From the NCBI RefSeq assembly GCF_000724545.1, contig NZ_JHBV01000026.1, forward strand, positions 43,185 to 107,184: a DNA stretch of 64,000 bases, read 5' to 3'. The translations under genes and the position numbers were made by a program. The DNA is from Aureispira sp. CCB-QB1. GTDB lineage: Bacteria > Bacteroidota > Bacteroidia > Chitinophagales > Saprospiraceae. The notes under the pieces are model-generated. The model saw nothing but the letters and a program-made list of their open reading frames with translations, did no database searches and was not told the origin of the DNA. Below are positions 18,226-27,535 of this stretch, one piece after another; the stretch's first letter is position 1; each line of letters opens with the position of its first letter.

Positions 18226-19173
18226 CTAGTGATGATGATGTATTTCTTGCTCGCTAATAATTTTACAATCCTTTTCCAAGCACTGTTCCCCTTCTTTTTC
18301 CAACTCTAAGGTTACATGTTGAATATTTTCATGTTGCAATAAGTGTCGAATATCCTTTTTTATCGTTGCAGCATCATCAAATGAGCAGGCTTTATCAATC
18401 ACCAAATGAGCTGTCATAGCATTTTCTGCTGTACTCAAAGCCCAAATATGTGTATGATGCATTGAAATCACACCTTTTATATTCAATATTTGCTCACTCA
18501 ATTTTGAGCTATCAATTTCTTTTGGAACACCATCTAAGCTCAATCGAATACTATCTTTCAGTAAACTCCAAGTAGATAATAGTATCATAATAACGATTAC
18601 CCAACTGGCAAGAGTATCCACCCAATACCATCCCGTTTGCCAAATCATAAGACCGCTAAAAACGACGCCCACAGAAACCAGCGTATCTGCCAACATATGC
18701 AGGTAAGCTCCCTTTATATTCAAATCTTTGTCTTTGTCTTTTACAAAAAGCCACGCTGTAAGTCCATTAATGATAATTCCTACAGCTGCAATAAGTGCGG
18801 TTGTTAAACCATCAACTTCTACAGGATTTAACCACCGGTCTACGCTTTTCCACAAAATCATAACTACAGCAACTAAAAGCAACAAAGCATTGATTAATGC
18901 TGCCCATATTGTTGTCTTCCGATAACCATAAGTATATTCTTTGGTAGGTTGTATAGATAATACCTTAAAAGCAGCTAATGCCATTACCAAAGCAATAACA
19001 TCACTAAAATTGTGTCCTGCATCAGACAATAAAGCCAAAGAATCAAACCAAAAGCCTGTTATTGCTTCTAAGATTACAAAAATAATATTTAGTACAATCC
19101 CAAAAACCAAAGCCCGATTTACCTCAGACAATTTTAGTTCGTGATGGTGGTGGTCATGGTGGTGATGTCCCAT
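18226..19173 (-). CDS. CDF-family divalent metal cation exporter (ZitB/CzcD-like)
   Basis: A 315-residue inner-membrane cation diffusion facilitator that exports Zn2+ (and perhaps Co2+ or Cd2+) in exchange for protons. Six membrane segments can be traced. Transport-site motifs are HNFSD in helix II (LLSDAGHNFSDVIAL) and HMLAD in helix V (YLHMLADTLVS), which is the HxxxD pair typical of zinc-selective members. The cytoplasmic C-terminal domain follows (KGVISMHHTHIWALS). His-rich runs occur at both ends: MGHHHHDHHHH at the N-terminus and IHHHH at the C-terminus, probably metal-sensing or metal-buffering tails. It is monocistronic. No metal-responsive regulator is seen next to it. Confidence 0.94.
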   Translation of the reverse strand: MGHHHHDHHHHELKLSEVNRALVFGIVLNIIFVILEAITGFWFDSLALLSDAGHNFSDVIALVMALAAFKVLSIQPTKEYTYGYRKTTIWAALINALLLLVAVVMILWKSVDRWLNPVEVDGLTTALIAAVGIIINGLTAWLFVKDKDKDLNIKGAYLHMLADTLVSVGVVFSGLMIWQTGWYWVDTLASWVIVIMILLSTWSLLKDSIRLSLDGVPKEIDSSKLSEQILNIKGVISMHHTHIWALSTAENAMTAHLVIDKACSFDDAATIKKDIRHLLQHENIQHVTLELEKEGEQCLEKDCKIISEQEIHHHH

Positions 19174-19351
19174 AATTTTTCTCTCATTATTTTTTCATAC
19201 GTTGCTTGCAAAAAAAGTGTCATAAGTATTAATACAACAAGACATCTATCCTCACTCACAAAGTACACTTTCTAAAATACGAATTAAACTTTGTATAAAA
19301 CACTTTGCTACAATAATGTTTGTGTCATTTTTAGGCATTTTGTTCGATTCT

Positions 19352-19747
19352 TTATTCCATCTCTACAGATTCAACCACATTGAGTTCTTCTGGTTCAATA
19401 TCTTGAGAATGCCCCATTGCTAACAGTACTCCTAGAACAATAAAAAGTGTTAACAAAAGGTTCATCAATCCCCCTAAGACAGATTTCCATTGCTGGGATT
19501 CTTTTAAACGAACTCCCTTGATCCCCCAATAACACCCTGTCCAGTTTAGTATTCCCATCATACCTAACGGAGTACCAATTAAAATACCTTCTAAAGTTGT
19601 AGAAAGCGTCTGTTCTTCGATATAATCCAAAGACAAAGAAGTTAACCACAAACAAAATAGACTTCCCCCCAAACACCATAATGCTCGATTCCCACACGAT
19701 GAAATGTTTTCTTTTAGTTCAGAATCTAATATATTAGTATGCTCCAT
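19352..19747 (-). CDS. Small membrane protein, unknown
   Basis: A 131-residue protein with about three membrane segments (ALWCLGGSLFCLWLTSL, TPLGMMGILNWTGCYWGI, LLLTLFIVLGVLLAM) and a short acidic C-terminus. No family recognised. It starts 3 bases after the stop of the DUF998-type gene on the same strand, so the two are very probably translated from one mRNA and may act together in the membrane. Confidence 0.72.
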   Translation of the reverse strand: MEHTNILDSELKENISSCGNRALWCLGGSLFCLWLTSLSLDYIEEQTLSTTLEGILIGTPLGMMGILNWTGCYWGIKGVRLKESQQWKSVLGGLMNLLLTLFIVLGVLLAMGHSQDIEPEELNVVESVEME

Positions 19748-19750
19748 TTT

Positions 19751-20482
19751 TTATTTATTCGTTGAGGGAATGGATATATTAGAATTGGACAGATGCTCTA
19801 CTTCTAGCAACTCAGTAGTATGCTCTACTCGTTGTAACAAAAACATATTAAAGGAAATGACAAGAATCCAAGACGTCAAGGCAACAAAAATAATCCATTC
19901 TAAAAAAGGCAACCACCAAATTTCGGGACGATCAAACAAGGGACCTGCTTCTCGTTTAATAGCCATCAACCCCTTCGGCATACTCATAAATAAGACAAAT
20001 GCTAATGGAATCGAAAAGCCATGAATGGCCGTATGTTTAGGAAATGGATTCGCTTGCTCTTTCCATATACTCCAAGAAAATATAGCCGTTGACAATGCCA
20101 TAAACGAGAAAAAACTCAAGGCTAAAACTAAGTGCGGCACCCGATTATCTTCTGGCACCAAACCTACTCCAATACACAATATAGAAGACAAAACACCAAA
20201 CCGAACCGCTATCCGACTTGTTTTGGTATCTGCATACTGCGCTAGTCCCAAAGTGAACAACCCAAAACCTATAGAAGATAGAATGATTCCATTGTTATAA
20301 ATAAAATGCTGAGCAGAAAATTTTGTACTTCCTAATTCGGATATAAAGTGGTTAAAAACAGAATAGCTTTCTCCCTGCTGTCCTATATAGGGTATTGCTG
20401 CAATAATAATAACGGTATATAGAATAATGCAAGTTGCTAGACCTGCTATAGGTGCAATTTTTTTCATAATTTTGGTATTCAT
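19751..20482 (-). CDS. DUF998-type membrane protein
   Basis: A 243-residue protein with about six membrane segments. The early motif YSVFNHFISELGS, followed by FNNGIILSSIGF-like sequence, is typical of the DUF998 family of predicted integral membrane proteins, whose function is unknown. The Asn/His/Glu residues in NHFISELG are the likely conserved core. It is the first gene of a two-gene operon with the 131-residue membrane protein. Confidence 0.85.
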   Translation of the reverse strand: MNTKIMKKIAPIAGLATCIILYTVIIIAAIPYIGQQGESYSVFNHFISELGSTKFSAQHFIYNNGIILSSIGFGLFTLGLAQYADTKTSRIAVRFGVLSSILCIGVGLVPEDNRVPHLVLALSFFSFMALSTAIFSWSIWKEQANPFPKHTAIHGFSIPLAFVLFMSMPKGLMAIKREAGPLFDRPEIWWLPFLEWIIFVALTSWILVISFNMFLLQRVEHTTELLEVEHLSNSNISIPSTNK

Positions 20483-20639
20483 TTAAATTGGTTCAAGAAC
20501 TTTTGCCTCTCAAAATAAACCTTACTTTTTCGCCAAATCGTAATCAATAAGAGACACAAAACTAGCCTGTTATTATAACAAAAAATACGCCATAATCCAA
20601 GTCTACAAAAGAAGAACCAACCGTCTTTACCAAAATCAA

Positions 20640-21077
20640 CTAAACTAATTTTAGCATATAGTCTAACACTTCTTTCCACGTTTCAAAAGGAGCAATTCCT
20701 ATCTGTATCTGTTCTCCCTCAAATTCGGGATAAAGATAATCGTCAATCAAATAATCTCCCTTGAGCAATCCTTTACGCTTGCAAATAATTAAATTCTTTG
20801 TTGTCTCTAGCCCCAGATGTTGTTCTACCCAGACTCTTTTTTCCGTATAACATAAAGGATTGAGGTAAGAAGGAGCTGTAAGAATATATACTTCAAAATA
20901 TTTTTCTAGTGTTCGATACGCTTCAATGGCACCTGGCAAAGGCTCTAAACTTGTAAAAAAACCATATTGAGACTGAGGATAAAATAACTTACCTTTACTG
21001 CTTTCCTTCATTTGATTTGATTTGGTTTCAAAATCACAAAGTGTATTGTCCATATCAATGTAAACCCGCTTTTTCAT
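20640..21077 (-). CDS. 5'(3')-deoxyribonucleotidase-like HAD phosphatase
   Basis: A 145-residue HAD-superfamily protein. The ATG at 21077 is used (MKKRVYIDMDNTLCDF); the longer frame begins with TTG. Motif I is DMDNT with catalytic D8 and D10, motif II is the Thr in VYILTAPS, and motif IV is YLIDDYLYPEF. The order and the short cap fit the NT5C (5' nucleotidase, deoxy, type C) family, which dephosphorylates deoxynucleoside monophosphates such as dUMP and dTMP. At 145 residues it is at the short end of the family. It lies alone, with a 554-base repeat-containing gap upstream. Confidence 0.85.
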   Translation of the reverse strand: MKKRVYIDMDNTLCDFETKSNQMKESSKGKLFYPQSQYGFFTSLEPLPGAIEAYRTLEKYFEVYILTAPSYLNPLCYTEKRVWVEQHLGLETTKNLIICKRKGLLKGDYLIDDYLYPEFEGEQIQIGIAPFETWKEVLDYMLKLV

Positions 21078-21631
21078 ATCGTTTTTATCTTTAGTATATT
21101 TTCTCAATAGCTAGTTCGTTGCTACTATAGTCTACCAAGTAAGTATTATTTTAATTCTTGACTAAATCCTTTTGTAACACAAATATCAAGCATACATTTC
21201 TTCAAAAATAATTCTGATTGAATGAGTTGTATACTTTCCATATTTTAATACACTAAAATAAGCTTTTGAGTAGAATTATCTGTATTATTAACTGATAGTA
21301 GTTCGTTGATTTTTTATTTTTTTAGCTCACTACACTCGTGCGATCGCAAGTTGAGTCACAAACAAGATAAAAAACCACATTCATATTAGTTCACTTCGCA
21401 AGCGCTTTACTTTTAGTTAGCGGGGCTGCTACTGCGTGGTTTCAACGAACTTTTGTGACTGAAGTTACACAAAATATTTGGTCAAACAACTGTATAAACA
21501 TCAGCCATTAAGGGCATTGTTCAATAAATACTAGTTCTTATTACGTATGCAATAATAGACCTAAAAAATCATCTTTTGGGATCGACTTCGTCAAAAATTC
21601 TACTTTATAACGCACATATTCTCCATACTTT
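21078..21631. other. 554-bp intergenic region with repeat element
   Basis: Gene-free space between divergent genes. It holds the 150-bp element at 21301-21450 (listed separately), a second TAGTTCGTTG at 21112-21121, and no ORF with coding character. Confidence 0.6.
21301..21450. repeat. 150-bp element with 9-bp terminal inverted repeats
   Basis: GTTCGTTGA at 21301-21309 and its exact complement TCAACGAAC at 21442-21450 bracket 150 bases. Inside are the palindrome GCGATCGC, an AAGCGCTT palindrome, and at 21411-21440 the same core (GCTACTGCGTGGT) found at 18180-18192. There is no ORF, so it would be a non-autonomous element or an extended repeat. Target-site duplication was not found. Confidence 0.45.
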
Positions 21632-22870
21632 ATGCAAGCAATCTTATTAACGCTACTCACCCTTTTTTTTATCTTTGCCCCTTACTACCTTCAAAAAATT
21701 GGTCATAAAATTCAATTAAATACAATTTTGAGTGATGTTGTTATTTGCTTTTTAATAGGCGTCATTATGGGGAATACCCAGCAATGGTGGCTCCCACAAG
21801 AGGCGTATCAAAAAGCAGCATTTTCGGTTGCAGAAATCGCTACAGCTGTTTCTGTTTTATTAGCTATTCCGATGCTGCTCATGACAAGTGACATTCGAAG
21901 CTCTATTCGACATGCACCTCAGTTTTTGCTTTCTTTTGGGCTTTGTATTATTGCCGTTTTATTGGCAACATTACTCTCTGTTTATTTGTATCCAGACTTG
22001 CCCCATTTGGGACAAACAGCGGGCTGTATGGTTGGGGTATACATCGGAGGGACTCCCAATATGGTCGCCATTAGTTATGCACTGAATGCTCCTAATGAAT
22101 TATTTGTTATTTTGAATTCAACCGATGTTTTTTGCTCTGGACTCTTTTTTTTATTCCTAACCTCTGTTGCCAAGCATTTTTATAGTCTATTTCTACCAGC
22201 TTTTGTTCCATCTTCTGCAAGCATTAAATCCACAACTTCCCACAAACTATCTCCCGAAACACCTTTAGACATTGCACTTCTACAACAAAACCAAGTATTA
22301 GATGAAACTAAGTCCTTCAAAGATGCGTTCAAAAAACAATCGCTGACTCCAATTATAAAAGCAGTTGGTTTAGCAATACTTTGTATCGGTTTTTCCGTGC
22401 TTGTTGCTCTTTTAATTCCTGGTGCAGATGGAAATTTAAATGAAATGCTCTTGATGATTGTTTTGTCAACAACGAGTATTTTCTTTTCTTTTTCTTCTAG
22501 AATACAATCCTTGCAGGGAGTTTATGAATTTGCACAATATTTGTTGCTTATTTTTGCCATAGCAGTAGGCTTTATGGCTAATTTCTCGGCATTGGCAGCA
22601 GCAGCACCAACCTATTTAACATTTAATGCCATTTTGGTGTTGAGTTTATTGCTTTTTCATTTGTTTTTTGCAATTTTATTTAAAATTGATACAGACACCT
22701 TTATCATCACCTCTACGGCTTGTATATTCGGTCCTCCTTTTATTGGTCAAGTATGCAGCGCTATCAAAAACAAGGAAATGTTGGCGCCAGGAATGGCACT
22801 AGGTGTTCTGGGACTAATTATTGGTACTTATTTAGGTATTTTGGTGGCTAGTGTGATTGGTTATACTTAA
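21632..22870 (+). CDS. DUF819 family integral membrane protein
   Basis: A 412-residue inner-membrane protein with about 10-11 hydrophobic helices. The signature GCMVGVYIGGTPNMVAISYAL in the middle, followed after a charged loop (residues 205-240) by a second half with IYEFAQYLLLIFAIAVGFMA-like helices, fits the DUF819 family (YjcL-like), putative transporters with two related halves. The substrate is unknown. It may be cotranscribed with the following coiled-coil gene, 73 bases downstream. Confidence 0.87.
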   Translation: MQAILLTLLTLFFIFAPYYLQKIGHKIQLNTILSDVVICFLIGVIMGNTQQWWLPQEAYQKAAFSVAEIATAVSVLLAIPMLLMTSDIRSSIRHAPQFLLSFGLCIIAVLLATLLSVYLYPDLPHLGQTAGCMVGVYIGGTPNMVAISYALNAPNELFVILNSTDVFCSGLFFLFLTSVAKHFYSLFLPAFVPSSASIKSTTSHKLSPETPLDIALLQQNQVLDETKSFKDAFKKQSLTPIIKAVGLAILCIGFSVLVALLIPGADGNLNEMLLMIVLSTTSIFFSFSSRIQSLQGVYEFAQYLLLIFAIAVGFMANFSALAAAAPTYLTFNAILVLSLLLFHLFFAILFKIDTDTFIITSTACIFGPPFIGQVCSAIKNKEMLAPGMALGVLGLIIGTYLGILVASVIGYT

Positions 22871-22943
22871 GTGTATTATTCCCTTTACTTCCCAAAATAA
22901 CAGCAAATAACGAGAACAAATAAGAACAACAAACATATCAACT

Positions 22944-23723
22944 ATGGAAATTATTCTTGGATTTATTGTAGGAACAATAGCTTCTATCGCTGTAGGTGTT
23001 TGGACAACAAAGAGACAAAACACCTTGCATCAAGAAGAGCTATCAGAAGAAACGACTTCTGCTGTAGATGGTATTATTCCTTTGGAAAAAAAATTGCGAG
23101 ATGCTATTTACGATTGCGAACGCAATGTGTTGGCGTGCAAAAATCAAATTAATACCATCTGTAAAAATCAATTGGATTTGCTGCAAGATATTGGCAAGAA
23201 ATCGCATATAGAAATTAAGAACAAACCGTTATATTTTGAATATTATAACCCGACCACACAAGATCGTCACTTTTACTATCAACGTGATTTGTCTAAAAAT
23301 ATAGCTCCTGATGTTTTAGAAAATACAAAAAAAATTGTTCAAAAATATAACAATCATATTTCATTAATACTCACACAACAAGAACTATTTGAAAAATTAA
23401 TTCTTTCTCATAAAGAAAACCTAGAACGAATTTCTGGTGTTAAAACACAAAATAGTCAAGCCAAAAAAGTATCTTTGCACGAAAACAAATTGGCAGAATT
23501 AGAAGGAAACAATCAGCTAGAAAAACAAGCTATCTATAACAAACTGCTTATCAATGACATTGAAGAAGAACTAACGCATCAAGAAGAATGCCTTCGTCAG
23601 TACATTCAATTGAGCCAGTTGCATGACGATCCTTTTGACCAAGATGTAGAAAAAAAATTCGAGCAACAAATTAAAACCATTATTAGTCAATTAGAAAAAG
23701 AGGACCCTACCAATCCCCAGTAG
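22944..23723 (+). CDS. Membrane-anchored coiled-coil protein, unknown
   Basis: A 259-residue protein with one N-terminal hydrophobic helix (IILGFIVGTIASIAVGVW), then a long charged alpha-helical part with heptad-like spacing (residues 55-100 and 110-240). Two Cys lie in CERNVLACKNQINTIC. No enzyme motif is seen and the family is not recognised. It is probably anchored in the inner membrane with the helical part in the cytoplasm. It lies 73 bases after DUF819 and about 200 bases before the first PilJ-repeat gene, so a link with either neighbour is possible but unproven. Confidence 0.72.
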   Translation: MEIILGFIVGTIASIAVGVWTTKRQNTLHQEELSEETTSAVDGIIPLEKKLRDAIYDCERNVLACKNQINTICKNQLDLLQDIGKKSHIEIKNKPLYFEYYNPTTQDRHFYYQRDLSKNIAPDVLENTKKIVQKYNNHISLILTQQELFEKLILSHKENLERISGVKTQNSQAKKVSLHENKLAELEGNNQLEKQAIYNKLLINDIEEELTHQEECLRQYIQLSQLHDDPFDQDVEKKFEQQIKTIISQLEKEDPTNPQ

Positions 23724-23929
23724 TTCAGTCCCTAAATAGCTCCCTTCTATTTGATTTTCTAATTGAGAACATATAAATAAATATTCCCCTAATCAACAAA
23801 TCTTACATTAATTTATCGTTAATATTTTACTATCCAAAAGTGAATGACACTTTTTGGTACAATAGTCGTAGCCCTAAGAACACACTCTAAAAAACAATTC
23901 ACTACATTTATTCATTCAATAATTAAATC

Positions 23930-25528
23930 ATGTCGCTTAGAATATTCATTCTATTACTATCACTATGCTTCGGAGGAAAACTAATGGCTTTGGAAGAGCT
24001 TACAATTCGAGAAGCTATCAATAAAGCCGCTCGTCAACAAACCTTAACTCAGCGTATCGCAAAGGTTTATTTGGCACTCAACAACAATTTATATGAGCCT
24101 AAATTTTATCAAGAAAGAGATGCTGCTATTGAGCTCTTTCAAAGTCAACTCGATGAGCTAAAGTGGTATACACCTACGGACAAAATCAAAGCCTCTCTAA
24201 AGCATGTACAAACTCTTTGGAAAGACTACAAAGCTGTTGCTGATTGGTCCATCAACAAAGAAGGTGCGACAGAATTGCTTAGATTGTGTGATGAAATACT
24301 GTATGCCTCCAACTTACTATTTATCTCTTACGAAGAATATGCACAAGAACTCAGTAAAGATGCCTTTAATAATACGGAAACACTAGATATTATCAAATTG
24401 ATACAAGCAACGGGAACACAACGAATGTTAACCCAACGCATCATGCTGTTCTATTTAGCCGCCAAACAAAACATTGATCCTAGTACAGCCAAAAGAAAAC
24501 TAGACAAAGCTGTTGAAGAATATAAAAGCACGCAAGAAAAGTTAGAAACGGCCGAGTTCCATTCTCAAGAAATTCGAACAGAACTTCAAAAAATTCAAGA
24601 AAATTGGAAAGCCTTAAACGGACTTCTTGGCAATTTAGATAATGATGTAGATGAAGTTAATCAAATGATGTCATTAGCAGATGATATCTCTCAAAAAGCA
24701 GATAAAATTTCCATTTTATACGAAGCACTAGGTATCAAGTTAACCATTAGTAAAGCGATTAATCTGGCTTCTTACCAAAATATGTTAACACAACGTATTG
24801 CCAAATCGTATGTAGCAATTGCTTATGGTTATGCACCAGCCAAATATAAACGTGAGATTTTAACCTCTATTGATCTTTTTGAAGAACACATGCTATCCAT
24901 GACTCGCTCATCAGGGGCAACAGAGGATTTTAAAGCAACCGTTGGAGTTGTAAAAACCATGTGGAAAAATTATCGCAAACTAGTTACTTCTTGGGAAAAA
25001 ATAGACGAAATTAGTGTTGTCAAAGTTCTTGAAAAAGGACATGTTATGATGGCTACTTGCGATCGAGTTGCTCAAGAAATAGAGGTACTAGCCAAAACTA
25101 TTCCTGATTACAAAGCATTCTTTGTTAAAGAAAATGGTACCCCCACAAACAAACAAGAAAATATTGCACACCAAATGCACTTAGCAGGTTTGCAACGAGT
25201 TTACTCTCAAAGAGTTGCTATCTACTACATTATGAATGCGCTTGAAATTGATGCCCACCTTTCTAGTCAGCGTATGAAAAATACCATTAATGATTATAAT
25301 AAAAACATGCAAGATATGCTTGCATCACCAGTCAATAGCAGTCAAATCAATGCCGAGCTAAAAGAGGCAAAAACAGCCTGGGCAGCCATAGAAAAACATT
25401 GTGCAACGCCTAACCAAGACTCGATTCCTACTGTATTAGAACTTTGTAGTACACTATTTTACAAATTAGACCAATTAAATAGTAGCTATGAAAAACATAT
25501 TGACAATGTGTTTATGCAGCAAAAGTAA
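23930..25528 (+). CDS. Exported protein of four PilJ-type sensor modules (paralogue 1)
   Basis: A 532-residue protein with a signal peptide (FILLLSLCFGGKLMA) and then four repeats of about 120 residues, at about 25-140, 152-267, 271-392 and 407-525. Each opens with the same helix pattern ending in a QR motif: RQQTLTQRIAKVYLAL, TQRMLTQRIMLFYLA, YQNMLTQRIAKSYVA and LQRVYSQRVAIYYIM. This is the pattern of PilJ-type (type IV pilus methyl-accepting, nitrate/nitrite-sensor-like) four-helix sensor domains. Normally one or two such modules sit in front of a membrane helix and a signalling domain. Here there is no second membrane helix, kinase, cyclase or MCP output. It probably works in the periplasm or at the surface as a ligand-binding protein. 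Followed by a terminator and a paralogue. Confidence 0.85.
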   Translation: MSLRIFILLLSLCFGGKLMALEELTIREAINKAARQQTLTQRIAKVYLALNNNLYEPKFYQERDAAIELFQSQLDELKWYTPTDKIKASLKHVQTLWKDYKAVADWSINKEGATELLRLCDEILYASNLLFISYEEYAQELSKDAFNNTETLDIIKLIQATGTQRMLTQRIMLFYLAAKQNIDPSTAKRKLDKAVEEYKSTQEKLETAEFHSQEIRTELQKIQENWKALNGLLGNLDNDVDEVNQMMSLADDISQKADKISILYEALGIKLTISKAINLASYQNMLTQRIAKSYVAIAYGYAPAKYKREILTSIDLFEEHMLSMTRSSGATEDFKATVGVVKTMWKNYRKLVTSWEKIDEISVVKVLEKGHVMMATCDRVAQEIEVLAKTIPDYKAFFVKENGTPTNKQENIAHQMHLAGLQRVYSQRVAIYYIMNALEIDAHLSSQRMKNTINDYNKNMQDMLASPVNSSQINAELKEAKTAWAAIEKHCATPNQDSIPTVLELCSTLFYKLDQLNSSYEKHIDNVFMQQK

Positions 25529-25551
25529 ATAACAATATTCCAAATACATCA

Positions 25552-25588
25552 AAGCCTGTGATCTATTGCATTACAGGCTTTTTTTTTA
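25552..25588 (+). terminator. Terminator after first PilJ-repeat gene
   Basis: AAGCCTGTGAT (25552-25562), loop CTATTGC, ATTACAGGCTT (25570-25580), then eight more Ts. Confidence 0.85.
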
Positions 25589-25617
25589 TCTTTTTTTTTA
25601 ATTTTAAAAACATTGTA

Positions 25618-25649
25618 TTGCCTATTCAATTTTTTTTACCATATATTTG
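25618..25649 (+). promoter_or_regulatory. Bacteroidota-type promoter before second PilJ-repeat gene
   Basis: TTG (25618-25620), 21-base spacer, TATATTTG (25642-25649). This matches TTG-N17-23-TAnnTTTG. Predicted leader is about 200 bases to the ATG at 25857, so the second paralogue has its own promoter after the first gene's terminator. The rest of the 328-bp gap is AT-rich with no ORF. Confidence 0.55.
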
Positions 25650-25856
25650 TATAATACAGTAACGAACTACCAACGATAAGTATTCAGCTAATAATCAACA
25701 TTATCTGAACGTAATTATCTTTTTCTGGAAATCATCAACGCATTTATTACCCGATATTATAAAATTTTATCCCCAATGAATAAGCCCCCAATTATTCATT
25801 ATTTTTTATAAAAAGTCGTTTGTTTATTAAAACAACTGTCCTTAAATTTGATTTCT

Positions 25857-27473
25857 ATGTATCGTCAAACATTGCTATGGTTTGCCCTACTAACTGGGCT
25901 AACCTACCCTTCTTATACCATCTCCCCTCCTACTCTCGTTAACGAAAAAGACAAAAACTTGACGATTCGTGAAGCACTAAACATCGCCATGCGTCAACAA
26001 ACGTTGAGTCAACGTATAGCCAAAGTTTACTTTGCATTGAACAATAATCTTTACGAGCCTAAGTTTTATCAAGAAAGAGACCAAGCCATCGAAACATTTG
26101 ATTCTCAGCTAGAAAAGCTTAAAAATTATGCTCCTACAGATAAAATCAAACAAGCTATTAAAAATGTTCGAGAATTATGGCTCGAATATAAGAAAGTTGC
26201 TAGTTGGTCTATCAATGAGAAAGGTGCCACAAAACTACTGACACAATGCGATCATATGCTTCGTGCTTCTACTCATTTGGTTGCTTCTTATGAAGAATAT
26301 GCCCAAGAGTTAGGTGAATTGTATAGAAATAGTGAGCTATCTGATATTATCAAATTGATCAAAGAAACAGGTAATCAACGAATGCTAACCCAACGTATCA
26401 TGTTGTTTTATTTGGCTGCCAAGCAAGATATTGACAAAGATGCTTGTATCAAAAAACTAACAGCAACCTCTAAGGAATACGACTTGGTTGTTGCCAAAAT
26501 TGCTAATGCAGAAATTAACTCTCCTAAAATTCAAGTGGAAATCAAAGAAATACAAAAGTACTGGTCGGGCTTAAGTAATTACATCCAATTCTTTGATAAA
26601 GATCCTGCCTACGTCAATAGTATGTTATTACTATCCAACGAATTGACTCAAAAAGCCGATAAGATAGCTGCTATGTACCAAGATTTAGGGAAAAAGTTAT
26701 CCATTAGCAAAACTTTAAATGTCATTGCTTATCAAAATATGTTGACGCAACGGATTGCCAAATCATATGTCGCTATGACCTACAAATATGCAATCCCCAA
26801 ACACAAGCGAGAATTAGTCGCCAGTATTGATTTGTTTGAAGAACAAATTAATTCGTTGCAACGATCTGCCCCTACAGAGGATACCAAAGAAGCCATACGT
26901 GTTGTCAATCTTATGTGGAAAAATTATCGAAAATTAGCCTTAGACTGGCAAGATATGAATGACATTAGCGTAGGGAAACTCTTAGAAAAAAGCCACGTCA
27001 TCATGGCTTCTTGTGATCAAGTAGCCAAAGCTATCGAAGATTACGCACAAACTATTCCTGAATACAAAGCTTTTTATGAACAAAACGATCATGAAAAAGG
27101 TGCTCAGAACAATATTGCTCAACAAGTTTATACTGTTGGTGTACAACGTGTTTATTCGCAACGTATTGTCGTTTATTTTATCATGAATGCCCTAGGCAAA
27201 GATTCTCAATTATCACAAGAACGCTTATACCAATGCTTCCAAAAATACGAGGAAGGCTATGAGCTTTTAAATAATTCCTCTATCAATACACAAGCGATTA
27301 AACAAGTCTTACACAGTAGCCAGAAAGAATGGGAAATCATTGTCAAAGCTTCTAAAAACAATCCTCAAGAGGCTATTCTCACTATTTTAGATCATAGCGA
27401 TACTCTGTTCTCAAAGTTGGATAAATTAAATGAGTTGTATGAAAAATTGATGGACAAATTGATTGTACAGTAG
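25857..27473 (+). CDS. Exported protein of four PilJ-type sensor modules (paralogue 2)
   Basis: A 538-residue paralogue of the preceding gene product; the ATG at 25857 is used, since the longer frame begins with TTG. The signal peptide (LLWFALLTGLTYPSYTIS) is followed by four PilJ-type modules with the matching motifs RQQTLSQRIAKVYFAL, NQRMLTQRIMLFYLA, YQNMLTQRIAKSYVA and VQRVYSQRIVVYFIM. Module n of this protein resembles module n of the first, so the whole four-module gene was duplicated after the modules multiplied. No output domain is present here either. Independent promoter and terminator sequences suggest the two paralogues may be expressed under different conditions. Confidence 0.85.
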   Translation: MYRQTLLWFALLTGLTYPSYTISPPTLVNEKDKNLTIREALNIAMRQQTLSQRIAKVYFALNNNLYEPKFYQERDQAIETFDSQLEKLKNYAPTDKIKQAIKNVRELWLEYKKVASWSINEKGATKLLTQCDHMLRASTHLVASYEEYAQELGELYRNSELSDIIKLIKETGNQRMLTQRIMLFYLAAKQDIDKDACIKKLTATSKEYDLVVAKIANAEINSPKIQVEIKEIQKYWSGLSNYIQFFDKDPAYVNSMLLLSNELTQKADKIAAMYQDLGKKLSISKTLNVIAYQNMLTQRIAKSYVAMTYKYAIPKHKRELVASIDLFEEQINSLQRSAPTEDTKEAIRVVNLMWKNYRKLALDWQDMNDISVGKLLEKSHVIMASCDQVAKAIEDYAQTIPEYKAFYEQNDHEKGAQNNIAQQVYTVGVQRVYSQRIVVYFIMNALGKDSQLSQERLYQCFQKYEEGYELLNNSSINTQAIKQVLHSSQKEWEIIVKASKNNPQEAILTILDHSDTLFSKLDKLNELYEKLMDKLIVQ

Positions 27474-27535
27474 CTTTTTATTAGAAACTACAGAGCCTGC
27501 CTTTGAACAAAGCAAACTCTTGATACACCCATTTC

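Noticed and set aside
19395..19697. 100-residue minus-strand ORF
   Set aside because: Lies wholly inside the 131-residue membrane-protein gene in another frame.
20479..20679. 66-residue minus-strand ORF
   Set aside because: Overlaps the end of the nucleotidase gene and the start of the DUF998 gene, has no family resemblance, and its composition looks like translated spacer.
21301..21450. Insertion sequence
   Set aside because: Inverted ends are present, but there is no transposase ORF and no target duplication seen, so it is listed only as a repeat element.
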